Of a stretch of DNA of 64,000 nucleotides, positions 34,029 to 42,811 are shown piece by piece (within the stretch, counting starts at the first letter, position 1; the number at the start of each line of letters is the position of its first letter). Below the pieces are notes generated by a model. It had not been told where the DNA came from, ran no database searches, and saw only the letters and a program-made list of their open reading frames with translations. Position numbers and translations under genes: made by a program. The DNA lies in contig JBLHMB010000010.1 in NCBI GenBank assembly GCA_047621665.1, positions 1-64,000 of the forward strand, in the 5' to 3' direction. This DNA comes from Actimicrobium sp047621665 (lineage in GTDB: Bacteria > Pseudomonadota > Gammaproteobacteria > Burkholderiales > Burkholderiaceae_D).

Positions 34029-35210
34029 TCAGGTGCCCGATACCTGATTAAGTTCAGGAAAGCGGCCCGTCATCAGGTAATCCATCAACTCGCGGACCGG
34101 GCGGACCTCGCGACCGAATGGCAATCTCTCCGAACCGCGAAAAAAAAGTCCCCGTTCCACATCACCGTTCATTGCAAACGCCAGTTGTGTGTCGATACAA
34201 AATTGACCTGCCTTGCCATTGCCATCGCGCAGCCCGCATTGATGCAGACAATCGAAGCCGACCGTGCATTGCCTGGGACCGGCCTTCGCCATCAGTCTGG
34301 ATTCCTTATCGAGATAATTCACCAGCCACGGTGTACGCACTGCCCGTGCCGGCAGGCCAGCTACGCTCATGAACGTGACGATGTCGGCGGGATCTGCTTC
34401 TGTCAGAACTTTCTTGAAGTTGGCATGCGCATCGCCTTCCACGGTGACCGCAAAGGGCGTACCGAGCTGTACCGCACTCGCACCGAGCGCAAGCACACCG
34501 CTAATCTGTTCATGGCTGTGGATGCCGCCAGCGACAATCAATGGGATGTTTTCACGCTCGATGCCGAGCTGCTTGAATAATGTCAGCGTGTCTTCCAGCA
34601 CGGCCGGAAAAGCAAAGTGCGGATCGTCGACGGATTCAAGACGCATTGCGCCCAGATGACCGCCTGCAAAATGCGGACTTTCGATGACAATCGCATCCGG
34701 CAAACGATTCTTGCGCATCCATTTCTTGATGACCAGCGCAATCCCGCGCGAGTCCGACAGGATAGGAATGAGGGCGATATCGGGATAGCCGGCGGTCAGT
34801 TCGGGCAAGTCCACCGGCAAGCCTGCACCCATGACTATCGCATCGGCACCGCTCTCGCATGACTGACGTACGTGGGCGGCGTAGTCAGCCACCGCACGCA
34901 TCGTATTGACAGCGACCATGCCGGCATTACCGGCGATTGCTCGTGCCGCTGTAATCTCGCGATCCAGCGCAATCAGATTTACCGCATTGATCAATTCTTT
35001 GTCGCGCGACTTGCCGCTTTGCGCCATCAGGTCCCGATGGTGACGACGCAAGTCAACGCTGGAAATTGTGCCGACCGCACCAAGACTTGCCACGGTACCG
35101 GCCAGTCGATGCGCTGAAATACCTATTCCCATGCCACCCTGAACAATGGGTAACAGGGATTTCCCCCTCAGCAGAAAACGGGAAAACGGACCGTACGACG
35201 ACTGCGACAT
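34029..35210 (-). CDS. Nitronate monooxygenase / NPD-type flavoprotein
   Basis: FMN-dependent TIM-barrel protein of 393 residues. Family marks are PIVQGGMGIGIS near the N-terminus, GADAIVMGAGLPVDLPEL, the central IESPHFAGGHLG motif with its His, and the phosphate loop VAGGIHSHEQISGVLALGASAVQLGTPF. It oxidises alkyl nitronates or acts as an enoyl-ACP reductase-like enzyme; the exact reaction is not predictable. I use the ATG at 35210 (MSQSSYGPF) because GGGAAG precedes it; the frame is open to 35384. A perfect FNR-like box lies 61 bases upstream. Confidence 0.85.
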   Translation of the reverse strand: MSQSSYGPFSRFLLRGKSLLPIVQGGMGIGISAHRLAGTVASLGAVGTISSVDLRRHHRDLMAQSGKSRDKELINAVNLIALDREITAARAIAGNAGMVAVNTMRAVADYAAHVRQSCESGADAIVMGAGLPVDLPELTAGYPDIALIPILSDSRGIALVIKKWMRKNRLPDAIVIESPHFAGGHLGAMRLESVDDPHFAFPAVLEDTLTLFKQLGIERENIPLIVAGGIHSHEQISGVLALGASAVQLGTPFAVTVEGDAHANFKKVLTEADPADIVTFMSVAGLPARAVRTPWLVNYLDKESRLMAKAGPRQCTVGFDCLHQCGLRDGNGKAGQFCIDTQLAFAMNGDVERGLFFRGSERLPFGREVRPVRELMDYLMTGRFPELNQVSGT

Positions 35211-35270
35211 AGTGAGCTTCCCATGGCGATGAATGATGCGCCAAAGTAGCAAATCAAAGCTGACATTCCC

Positions 35271-35284
35271 TTGATGTGGATCAA
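35271..35284 (-). promoter_or_regulatory. Perfect FNR/ANR box upstream of the NPD gene
   Basis: TTGATGTGGATCAA matches the consensus TTGAT-N4-ATCAA at all ten half-site bases. For a minus-strand promoter, a box centred at -41.5 would put the -10 at about 35243-35248, which reads TACTTT on that strand. It lies between the ankyrin gene stop and the NPD gene start. Confidence 0.65.
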
Positions 35285-35418
35285 TCGGAATCAGATGCCA
35301 GAAAAGTACGCGATCAGTTGGCAAGCTGCTACAGGGTGAGCAAAGCTTCAGCGTGCCCGCAACCGCATCCTGCAAACACCGCATTCAATCGCGCCGGCGA
35401 CGCGCTCAAATGCGCACC

Positions 35419-36075
35419 CTACTGTTTGGCCGCCCGCTTGATGCGCCACTCAAGTCCATCGGCAATGTCGACATGATCAAATTTCCTGGCAAGGTCGATA
35501 GACGTCATGCCGGCGTCGTTCCTGAGCGTCACATCGGCACCCGCATCAAGCAATAACTTGACGGTGAGGATATGACCACCACGCGCAGCCATCATGATCG
35601 GCGTGGTCCGGTTCGGTGACCCGGCATCGATATAGGCATACCGGTCCAGTAGTAATTGCACGATGTCGTTGGCACCCACCGCAGCCGCATAATGCAGCGC
35701 CGTCCAGCCTGGACGATTGACTTCAGCCTTGTGATCCAGCAGCGCTTGCACGGCAACGATATCGGCCTTGTAAGCGGCGGTCATCAACGCGGTATCGCCA
35801 TTGCGTGCGCGCATTTCAACGTCAACATTGGGTGCCTTCAGCAACACCTCGACGACCCGCGTGCTGTCAGTGCGCAAGGCAATCATCAGACCCGTCTCGC
35901 CCCGCTCCGGGTCGACCGAATTGGGATCGAAACCGCGCTGCAGCAACTGGCTGACCTTGTTGCCATCGTTATTCCGTACTGCGAAAAAAAAATCCTCGTA
36001 GGAACCTGCCGATACCGGCAAGATGACGGCGGCCAGAAACAGCCCAAGCAATTGCCGCCGATGCAGCTGCTTCAT
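35419..36075 (-). CDS. Exported ankyrin-repeat protein
   Basis: Protein of 218 residues. An N-terminal signal peptide (HRRQLLGLFLAAVILPVSA) precedes a cut near residue 23; the HRRQ start also looks Tat-like but lacks a perfect consensus. Four or five ankyrin repeats follow, for example TGLMIALRTDSTRVVEVLLK, DTALMTAAYKADIVAVQALL and WTALHYAAAVGANDIVQLLL. The start overlaps the tatD stop by 4 bases, so it is coupled to it. Periplasmic ankyrin proteins can protect redox enzymes, but none is shown here. Confidence 0.85.
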   Translation of the reverse strand: MKQLHRRQLLGLFLAAVILPVSAGSYEDFFFAVRNNDGNKVSQLLQRGFDPNSVDPERGETGLMIALRTDSTRVVEVLLKAPNVDVEMRARNGDTALMTAAYKADIVAVQALLDHKAEVNRPGWTALHYAAAVGANDIVQLLLDRYAYIDAGSPNRTTPIMMAARGGHILTVKLLLDAGADVTLRNDAGMTSIDLARKFDHVDIADGLEWRIKRAAKQ

Positions 36076-36851
36076 CGCGCCATTCCAAACAGCTTGAAAA
36101 AATTCCCGGTGGTCTGTTGCGCAACTTGCTCGACCGGCACGCCTTTCAAGCCGGCGATAAATTCAGCGACATGCCGCACCAGGCCGGGCTCGTTCATCTT
36201 GCCGCGATGCGGCACCGGTGCCAGATACGGCGAATCCGTTTCGATCAGCATGTTTTCCAGCGGTACGGCCAACGCAACCGCTTGTAATTCTTTGGCGCTC
36301 TTGAACGTGACGATTCCGGAAAACGAAATATAGAAACCCATCGCAATGGCTGCTTCGGCCACGACCAGCGATTCAGTAAAGCAGTGCATGACACCACCGG
36401 CACCGCCGGCGTTGGTACCGGCACCCTCTTCTTGCATAATGCGGATGGTGTCTCCGGAGGAGGCGCGGGTGTGAATGATGAGCGGTTTGCCGGTCGCCCG
36501 CGACGCGCGGATGTGCACCCGGAAGCGCTCGCGCTGCCATTCCAGATCACCGGTTAAACGGAAATAATCCAGTCCGGTTTCGCCGATGGCGACGATCTTC
36601 GGGTGATTCGATAGCGTTACGAGTTGCTCGACGCTCGGCTCGGGCGTGTCGACATAATCGGGATGGACGCCGACCGACGCGTAAATATGGTCGTAGCGTT
36701 CGGCCAGCTCCAGCACCTGCGGAAAATCGGGCAGGTCAACCGAGACGCACAAGGCGTGAGTGACCTTATTCTCGGCCATTTTGTCGAAGATTTCCGGCAG
36801 GCGGGCAGCCAGTTCGGGGAAGTTGATGTGGCAGTGGGAGTCGATATACAT
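36072..36851 (-). CDS. tatD: TatD-family metal-dependent hydrolase
   Basis: Amidohydrolase-fold phosphoesterase/DNase of 259 residues. Metal ligands H6 and H8 are in MYIDSHCHINF, the Glu of AIGETGLDYF is the bridging ligand, and HTRAS and MHCFTES carry the other His residues. TatD proteins remove nucleotides from DNA ends; it is not part of the Tat export pathway. It follows the GNAT gene by 29 bases and overlaps the ankyrin gene, inside the mltG-tmk-holB-pilZ-tatD order. The last part of this order is conserved among betaproteobacteria. Confidence 0.93.
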   Translation of the reverse strand: MYIDSHCHINFPELAARLPEIFDKMAENKVTHALCVSVDLPDFPQVLELAERYDHIYASVGVHPDYVDTPEPSVEQLVTLSNHPKIVAIGETGLDYFRLTGDLEWQRERFRVHIRASRATGKPLIIHTRASSGDTIRIMQEEGAGTNAGGAGGVMHCFTESLVVAEAAIAMGFYISFSGIVTFKSAKELQAVALAVPLENMLIETDSPYLAPVPHRGKMNEPGLVRHVAEFIAGLKGVPVEQVAQQTTGNFFKLFGMAR

Positions 36852-36880
36852 GACACGATTGTACCCGCGTTGTAATGACG

Positions 36881-37381
36881 TCAGCCGACCCGCTTGCCAA
36901 GGATGATCAAGTCACGCTCGATGCCGTCCAGCGTTGCCACGCCGGGCATTTCGGCCCAGCGCGCAAAACCGAAACGGTCGAACAAGGCCAGGCTGGCAAC
37001 ATTGTGACCAAAGATAAATCCCAGCAAGGTGTGTACCGCGATCCGTGGTGCGAACGTAATCGCTTCGGTTAGCAGGTAGCGTCCAAGTCCTTTTCCACGC
37101 GCCGCTTCGTCGATGTAAATCGACAGTTCAGCCGTACCGGAATACGCAGGACGACCATAAAAATTCGAATATGACAGCCAGCCGATGACATGGCCGCGAC
37201 TGTCCTCTACCACCCACAACGGACGGCGTGCCGGATCATGTTCGGCAAACCACGCCAGGCGTGATTCGACCGTAATCGGGTCGGTGTCGGCAGTGACTTC
37301 GCGCGAAGCGACGGTGCTGTTGTAAATGGCGACGATGGCGGGCAGGTCGGCGATCAGGGCAAGGCGGTGAGTCAGTGACAT
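36881..37381 (-). CDS. GNAT N-acetyltransferase (phosphinothricin-type)
   Basis: Acyl-CoA-dependent acetyltransferase of 166 residues. The acetyl-CoA pyrophosphate motif is GKGLGRYLL, preceded by the AELSIYIDEAARG strand, with HTLLGFIFGHN and FARWAEMPGV in the C-terminal part, as in the phosphinothricin acetyltransferase branch. The natural substrate is unknown; members acetylate amino-acid analogues such as methionine sulfoximine. It stands in the middle of the mltG-to-tatD run between pilZ and tatD. Confidence 0.82.
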   Translation of the reverse strand: MSLTHRLALIADLPAIVAIYNSTVASREVTADTDPITVESRLAWFAEHDPARRPLWVVEDSRGHVIGWLSYSNFYGRPAYSGTAELSIYIDEAARGKGLGRYLLTEAITFAPRIAVHTLLGFIFGHNVASLALFDRFGFARWAEMPGVATLDGIERDLIILGKRVG

Positions 37382-37408
37382 CGGCAGGTGATTCCGTGAG
37401 GGCTGGAT

Positions 37409-37780
37409 TTATAGTGTGTGGGTGGCGCGCGACGAACCGAGTGCTGCGCCAAGTAATTCTTCGATGCGCATGCGTACCCGCAAACCGCTGTCGTCCGCCG
37501 GCAAATGCACGCCGATACCTTGCGCCTTGTTGTTGTTGGCACCAGCCGGTGTGATCCAGGCGACCTTGCCGGCAATCGGGTATTTGCTCTGGTCATCCAT
37601 CAGGCTGAGGATCAGGTAAATTTCGTCACCTAGCCGGTAGGTTTTGTTGGTCGGCACAAAAATCCCGGCATTCGTCAGGAAAGGCATGTAAGCCGCATAC
37701 AGCGCGGATTTTTCCTTGATCGCCAGGGACAGGACAGATGGTCTGCCGATGACCGCCGTTGCTGAGGGAAGTTCTGCCAT
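37409..37780 (-). CDS. pilZ: PilZ-domain protein
   Basis: Protein of 123 residues belonging to the short PilZ branch typical of type IV pilus biogenesis, placed between holB and a GNAT gene as in Pseudomonas and betaproteobacteria. Strands around IYLILSLMDDQSKYPIAGKVAWITPAG and GIGVHL are the domain core. The classical RxxxR c-di-GMP motif is not evident, as in other pilus PilZ proteins that do not bind c-di-GMP. The ATG at 37780 is used; an upstream TTG at 37786 adds two residues. Confidence 0.86.
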   Translation of the reverse strand: MAELPSATAVIGRPSVLSLAIKEKSALYAAYMPFLTNAGIFVPTNKTYRLGDEIYLILSLMDDQSKYPIAGKVAWITPAGANNNKAQGIGVHLPADDSGLRVRMRIEELLGAALGSSRATHTL

Positions 37781-37792
37781 AAACAAGACGTC

Positions 37793-38842
37793 CTAAGAAA
37801 AGAGATGCAGGTAATCGAGCAACATGTCCTCGATGAACAATCTGGGCGCCAACGGGTGCTGTGCAATTGCACGACGCTCGCGGGCCAGCTCGATGGCTTT
37901 CAACAAATCCGGTAAAGCGATCCGCGCGGCCAGTGCAACAAGTTCATTGTGCCTGCGTGGATAGTAACGGAGTTTGCCACTGAGCTTGACTGAAAACATA
38001 TCATGCAACCAGCGTTGCAGGCAGACGACGAGCTCCACCACCGGTGCTTTCTGCAGTTTCTCGGCAACTTTCAGCGCCGCCTCGACCGATGGTCGTGCCA
38101 GCATCCCCAGCAATTCATCCTGATGATCATGCGAACCCGCCTGCGCCAGTTCGCGCGCAGCTAAAGGCGCACCGCCCTGCTCAGCCAGCCACATGTCGCC
38201 ATCCCTGACCTGCTGTTGCGCGAGCCAGGCCAGCGCCACCGTTGTCGAAGGCATCGGCAACGCCAACTTGCGACAGCGCGACAGGATAGTCGGCAGCAAC
38301 CGGTCCAGGCTGTTCGACACCATCAGGAACACCGTCTCCGGTGGTGGTTCTTCCAGCGTCTTGAGCAGTGCATTGGCCGAAATCGTGTTCAATGCCTCGG
38401 CCGGATACAGCAGCACAACGCGCTTGCCGTTGCGGTGGGTCGAGATATTCATGAAATCGGCCAACGCCCGGATTTGTTCGATGCGAATTTCCTTCGACGG
38501 CGTCTTGCTGGACTTGGCGGTTTTCTTTTCCTCGCCGGCCCCGGCACCCTCGCCGTCATCGGCAACATCGCCACCGTCGAGAATTTCAGGCCGTACGCGA
38601 CGGTAATCGGGATGCGCATACTGCCCGAACCAGCCGCACGACAGGCACGTGCCGCACGCATGACCATCGCTTTGCGGACTCTCGCACAACAGCGATGCCG
38701 CATAGGCTTCGGCGAAATCGGTCTTGCCGATGCCCTTGTTTCCATACAAAAGAATGGCGTGCGGCAGCCGTCCGCGCAACGCGTGCAACTGTTGCCAGGC
38801 ATCCTCTTGCCACGGGTAGATCGTCAGCGCCATACGCAACAT
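37793..38842 (-). CDS. holB: DNA polymerase III delta' subunit HolB
   Basis: Clamp-loader subunit of 349 residues. Walker A-like YGNKGIGKTD near residues 33-42, a Cys4 zinc site (LLCESPQ and HACGTCLSC around 52-68), and an SRC sensor in ILSRCRKL mark the family. An unusual acidic stretch then Lys-rich stretch (EGAGAGEEKKTAKSSKTPSK, about 97-116) is inserted after the zinc module. It loads the beta clamp with the tau/gamma and delta subunits. The ATG at 38842 is used; an internal ATG at 38833 is possible. Next gene pilZ is 12 bases downstream. Confidence 0.93.
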   Translation of the reverse strand: MLRMALTIYPWQEDAWQQLHALRGRLPHAILLYGNKGIGKTDFAEAYAASLLCESPQSDGHACGTCLSCGWFGQYAHPDYRRVRPEILDGGDVADDGEGAGAGEEKKTAKSSKTPSKEIRIEQIRALADFMNISTHRNGKRVVLLYPAEALNTISANALLKTLEEPPPETVFLMVSNSLDRLLPTILSRCRKLALPMPSTTVALAWLAQQQVRDGDMWLAEQGGAPLAARELAQAGSHDHQDELLGMLARPSVEAALKVAEKLQKAPVVELVVCLQRWLHDMFSVKLSGKLRYYPRRHNELVALAARIALPDLLKAIELARERRAIAQHPLAPRLFIEDMLLDYLHLFS

Positions 38843-38887
38843 ACCAGTTTGAGGTGAATCATCAGACGGGTTCTTTCCTGTTCAGTT

Positions 38888-39505
38888 TCACAAGGTGGCA
38901 ACGATTGCCGCCAAGGCAACGCGTACCTCGTCCATCGATTGCGTCGAGTCGATAATCCGGAAGCGCGCCGGGAATTGCGCCGCACGGCGCAAATATTCGC
39001 CGCGCACGCCGGCAAAAAATTCCTCTTGCTCCTGCTCGAACTTGTCCAGAGAACGGGTCGCGTCGAGTCGTCGGCGTGCCACCTCCAGCGGCACATCGAA
39101 CAGCAGGGTCAAATCAGGTTGCAAATCCGGATGGACCCAGTGTTCAAGCTGCTCCAGCTTGGCTAGCGACAGATGCCGCCCGCCGCCCTGATAAGCAAAC
39201 GTCGCATCAGTGAAGCGATCCGAAATCACCCAGTCGCCGCGCGCCAGTGCCGGCTCGATGACTTGCGCCAGATGCTCGCGCCGGCTGGCAAACATCAGTA
39301 GCGCTTCCGTTTCGAGGTGCATTTTCTGGTGTAACAGCAGCGTGCGCAATTGCTCGCCAAGTGCGGTGCCGCCGGGCTCGCGCGTGCTGGTCACAGCAAT
39401 TGCGCGCGCTTCCAGCAGGCCAACGACGAAGCCGATGTGACTCGACTTACCGGCACCGTCGATACCTTCGAAGGTAATGAATCGAGGCTTATTGAGAGAT
39501 GACAT
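38888..39505 (-). CDS. tmk: Thymidylate kinase
   Basis: dTMP kinase of 205 residues. P-loop FEGIDGAGKSS near the N-terminus, REPGGT (dTMP binding) and the DRF catalytic triplet (VISDRFTDATFAYQGGGR) are all present. It supplies dTDP for DNA synthesis. The start at 39505 (MSSLNKPRFITFEG) is the family N-terminus; the frame remains open to 39766 over the end of mltG and is not used. It lies between mltG and holB, the usual order. Confidence 0.95.
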   Translation of the reverse strand: MSSLNKPRFITFEGIDGAGKSSHIGFVVGLLEARAIAVTSTREPGGTALGEQLRTLLLHQKMHLETEALLMFASRREHLAQVIEPALARGDWVISDRFTDATFAYQGGGRHLSLAKLEQLEHWVHPDLQPDLTLLFDVPLEVARRRLDATRSLDKFEQEQEEFFAGVRGEYLRRAAQFPARFRIIDSTQSMDEVRVALAAIVATL

Positions 39506-39515
39506 CGGCTGGCTT

Positions 39516-40505
39516 CTAACGCTGGTAGCGGTTGACTGCGCGATTATGGTCGGGCAGGTTACTGGAAAAAACACTGGTGCCATCACCGCGCGCCACAAAA
39601 TACAGCGCATCGGTGCGCTCCGGCCGGAGCGCGGCATTGAGTGCATCGTTGCCCGGCAACGCAATCGGCGACGGCGGTAATCCCACCCGTAAATACGTAT
39701 TGAACGGCGTATCAGTGAGCAGATCGCGCTTGCGGATATTGCCTTTGAATTTTTCGCCCATGCCATAAATAACGGTTGGATCCGTTTGCAGCAGCATGCC
39801 TATTTTCAGGCGGTTGACGAACACACCGGCAATCAGGCCGCGCTCGGCTTTCTGGCCGGTTTCTTTTTCGATGATCGATGCCATCGTCAAGGCTTCGTAG
39901 GGAGACTTGTACGGCAACGTGATGTCGCGTTGCGCCCAGGCCTGATCGAGCCGCGACAGCATGGCCGCATGTGCCTGCCGATACACCTGCAGTTCACTGG
40001 CTCCGGTGGCGAACAGGTAGGTGTCCGGGAAAAACAACCCCTCCGGCACCTGGTAATCGGTCGTGACTTTGGCGAGTAATTCCTTGTCCGTCAGTGCCAG
40101 CGTGTCGTGCTTGAGGGCGGGATTATCAGCCACGGCCTGGCGCATCTGGCGAAATGTCCAGCCCTCGATAATGACCAGCGACTCCTGCGCAAATTCGCCG
40201 CGCACCAGTTGTCCGATCAGCAGGTGTGGTGTGGTGCCGGGCTTGAGCGAATAATGTCCGGCCTTGATCTGACCTTCTTTGCCGGTCAGTCGCACCAGTA
40301 CTTCGAACAGCAGGGGTTGCAATGCAATGTGCCGGGCAGCGATTTGATCTGCCGCGCTGCGCAGACCACTGCCGGGTTCGATGGCGAAATCCACGGCAGG
40401 CTGTCCGGGCGCCAAAACAGGTTGCGCTGCCCAGTAAGCAAAGCCCCCCACGGCGCCCAATATCGCCACGGTGAATAGCCAGAATAGTGTCTTTAAAAAT
40501 CTCAT
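39516..40505 (-). CDS. mltG: Endolytic murein transglycosylase MltG
   Basis: Inner-membrane enzyme of 329 residues with one N-terminal transmembrane helix (about 6-26), a LysM-like domain and a C-terminal YceG catalytic domain. The catalytic Glu is E213 in ASIIEKETG, matching E218 of E. coli MltG. TDPTVIYGM and GLPPSPIALPG are other family marks. It cleaves nascent peptidoglycan strands and sets glycan length. It is the first gene of the minus-strand run and divergent from ygfZ, 99 bases away. Confidence 0.94.
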   Translation of the reverse strand: MRFLKTLFWLFTVAILGAVGGFAYWAAQPVLAPGQPAVDFAIEPGSGLRSAADQIAARHIALQPLLFEVLVRLTGKEGQIKAGHYSLKPGTTPHLLIGQLVRGEFAQESLVIIEGWTFRQMRQAVADNPALKHDTLALTDKELLAKVTTDYQVPEGLFFPDTYLFATGASELQVYRQAHAAMLSRLDQAWAQRDITLPYKSPYEALTMASIIEKETGQKAERGLIAGVFVNRLKIGMLLQTDPTVIYGMGEKFKGNIRKRDLLTDTPFNTYLRVGLPPSPIALPGNDALNAALRPERTDALYFVARGDGTSVFSSNLPDHNRAVNRYQR

Positions 40506-40604
40506 CAGTTTCAGGGTTCCGACACGATGTCATCCCCGCATCTATAATCAACTCGGAATGATAAACGCATAACCCAAAACCCTACGGACTTTATAAGGGA
40601 AACC

Positions 40605-41621
40605 ATGACCAACTGGCACCAATTCATCGAGCAGGAAAACCAGCTTTCCGGCGCGCCCGCAGTTGCGGCCGACGCTTCGTCCGGCAACTTCTTTTCTGCA
40701 CTGACCGACCTCGGCATCATCGCCTTCGAAGGCGATGATGCCGCCAATTTTCTGCACAACCAACTGACCAATGATGTCGAGCATCTCGGGCTGGACGAAG
40801 CCCGTCTGGCTGGTTACTGCACACCGAAAGGCCGGCTGCTGGCATCCTTCCTGATGTGGCGCAATGCCGGCGCGATCATGCTCGAACTGGCGCGCGACAT
40901 CCAGCCGTCCATCCAGAAACGCCTGCAAATGTTTGTCATGCGCGCCAAGGCGAAAAGCACCGACATCACCGAATCGAATGCCCTCATCGGACTGGGCGGC
41001 GACGCCGTTGGCACCGCCCTGGCAAGCTGGTTCCCGCTACTGCCGGCCGCGCCCTACGCGAAAGTCGAGAACGCTGCTGGTACGCTGATCCGTCTGGCCG
41101 ATGCCGGTACGATGGCACGCTATCAATGGATCACGACACCGGAAACAGCCATCGCCGCCTGGCCGCAACTGAAAACAACCCTGCATCAAGCGGGCACCGA
41201 ACAATGGCGATTGACCGAAATCCTCGCCGCCGTGCCGCACATCACGCTGGCCACCCAGGAAAAATTTGTTCCGCAAATGGTCAATCTGGAAGCCATCGGC
41301 GGTGTCAATTTCCGCAAAGGCTGCTATCCCGGCCAGGAAATCGTTGCGCGCAGCCAGTATCTGGGCAAGCTCAAGCGCCGCACGATGCCGGCCTCGGTGA
41401 GTGCAGCAGAGGTAACTGCCGGCATGGAAGTATTTGCCGCGGGCGACCCGGAGCAACCGTGCGGCATGATCGTCAATGCCGCGCGCGACCAAGCCGGGCT
41501 GTTTCACTGCCTGGTTGAAATCAAGACGGCCACCCTGGACACAGATACAGTCCATCTGGGCGTACAAGGCCCCGTTTTGCACTTTACTGCCCTGCCTTAC
41601 GCACTGCCTGACACCGTTTGA
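40605..41621 (+). CDS. ygfZ: Folate-binding Fe-S cluster protein YgfZ
   Basis: Tetrahydrofolate-dependent protein of 338 residues that maintains certain iron-sulfur enzymes such as MiaB-type. The signature KGCYPGQE (FRKGCYPGQEIVAR) is present, with the catalytic Cys. The N-terminal region is a GcvT-like fold. It is divergent from mltG, an order conserved in betaproteobacteria. The next ORF starts 21 bases downstream. Confidence 0.93.
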   Translation: MTNWHQFIEQENQLSGAPAVAADASSGNFFSALTDLGIIAFEGDDAANFLHNQLTNDVEHLGLDEARLAGYCTPKGRLLASFLMWRNAGAIMLELARDIQPSIQKRLQMFVMRAKAKSTDITESNALIGLGGDAVGTALASWFPLLPAAPYAKVENAAGTLIRLADAGTMARYQWITTPETAIAAWPQLKTTLHQAGTEQWRLTEILAAVPHITLATQEKFVPQMVNLEAIGGVNFRKGCYPGQEIVARSQYLGKLKRRTMPASVSAAEVTAGMEVFAAGDPEQPCGMIVNAARDQAGLFHCLVEIKTATLDTDTVHLGVQGPVLHFTALPYALPDTV

Positions 41622-41642
41622 TCAATGGAGACACGCACTGCC

Positions 41643-41930
41643 ATGGATATCTACGTCTATTACTCAATCCGCACCGATGATGCGGCACTGGCCCGGCAGC
41701 GGGTCGACACCTTGCAGCAGCGTCTTAATGCCGGCTACGATATCCGTTCCCGGCTGCGACGCCAGCCGGAAGAAAAAAACGGCCTGCAAACCTGGATGGA
41801 AATTTATCTGGCCGTTCCTGCCGGCTTCGAGGACGTCATTGAACGCGCTGCAGCCGAAGAAGGCGTCACCGCGATGGCGCAGGGTTCCCGTCACGTTGAA
41901 CAATTCGTGGAGGTAACCACATGTGCCTGA
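41643..41930 (+). CDS. DUF4936-family small protein
   Basis: Protein of 95 residues. The start at 41643 (MDIYVYYSIR) matches DUF4936, a ferredoxin-like fold common in betaproteobacteria that usually follows ygfZ. It has a central WMEIYLAVPAGF segment. A longer frame begins at 41625. It overlaps the next gene (41921) by 10 bases. No function is known to me. Confidence 0.75.
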   Translation: MDIYVYYSIRTDDAALARQRVDTLQQRLNAGYDIRSRLRRQPEEKNGLQTWMEIYLAVPAGFEDVIERAAAEEGVTAMAQGSRHVEQFVEVTTCA

Positions 41931-42646
41931 TCACTTTTGCCTGGCATGTCGTTCCGGGTATGCCACTCATTGCGACCGGCAACCGCGACGAATACCACAA
42001 CCGGCCGGCCGCCCCCGCAGGATGGTGGAGTGACAGCCCGCTGGTTTTTGCCGGGCGCGATCTGCAAGGCGGCGGCACCTGGATGGGGGTTACCCAGACC
42101 GGGCGCTTCGCAGCCTTGACCAATGTCCGCGCGCCGGGGGATCAGCGCGACGATGCCAGATCACGCGGCGAACTGGCAGCCGATTTTTTAACCGGAACGA
42201 TGAGTGCAAAAGCCTATGTCGCACAGCTGGCGCAGGCCAGTGACGACTACAACGGCTTTAATCTGCTGGTGGGCGATCAGCATGAACTGATCTGGTATTC
42301 GAACCGGGCGGCCGACGACGTGCGCAACGGGCAACCGATTGTGCCGGGGATTTATGGTCTGTCAAATGCCCGCCTTGATACGCCCTGGCCGAAAGTGGTC
42401 CGGACCAAAGCCGAGTTCGCCAGCCTGCTGTGCCAAGGTGCGACCGACGAGGCATTCTTCGAGATGTTGACCGACACGCGCAAAGCTTCCGATTGCCGTT
42501 TGCCGGAAACCGGACTATCACTCGAACGCGAGCGTGCACTGTCGGCGGTCTGCATCGAAACACCGGACTACGGTACCCGCGCATCGACCATTGCCCGACT
42601 TGACACAACCGACCGGGCCTCGTTAAGCGAGCGGATAATTTGCTGA
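41921..42646 (+). CDS. NRDE-family protein
   Basis: Protein of 241 residues of the NRDE/TANGO2 family. It starts MCLITFAW, so Cys2 is the possible N-terminal nucleophile after Met removal, and has the name-giving motif TGNRDEYHNRPA near residues 20-31. TANGO2 homologues are linked to haem transport and lipid handling, but the bacterial role is not set. It is the last gene of the ygfZ run and is followed by a strong terminator. Confidence 0.88.
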   Translation: MCLITFAWHVVPGMPLIATGNRDEYHNRPAAPAGWWSDSPLVFAGRDLQGGGTWMGVTQTGRFAALTNVRAPGDQRDDARSRGELAADFLTGTMSAKAYVAQLAQASDDYNGFNLLVGDQHELIWYSNRAADDVRNGQPIVPGIYGLSNARLDTPWPKVVRTKAEFASLLCQGATDEAFFEMLTDTRKASDCRLPETGLSLERERALSAVCIETPDYGTRASTIARLDTTDRASLSERIIC

Positions 42647-42672
42647 CACGTTGAACAGCCAGGGGTTAGTTC

Positions 42673-42714
42673 AAAAACCGGCCGTCCGCCTTGTGCGACA
42701 CGGCCGGTTTTTTT
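42673..42714 (+). terminator. Rho-independent terminator after the NRDE gene
   Basis: ACCGGCCGT and ACGGCCGGT pair around a 14-base loop, with an A-run before and seven T after. It ends the ygfZ-DUF4936-NRDE transcript and isolates the next gene. Confidence 0.92.
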
Positions 42715-42811
42715 GCGTAGCCGGGAACCGTGGCGACGGTACGGTTACTCAACGAAGACACTTTCGTCAGTCGCGTCCCGGAACAGGGATCTTGCATGGA
42801 GTATCAGAGAA

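Noticed and set aside
40605..41621. ygfZ considered as a GcvT aminomethyltransferase
   Set aside because: The KGCYPGQE motif and the mltG-divergent position are specific to YgfZ, and no glycine-cleavage genes are adjacent.
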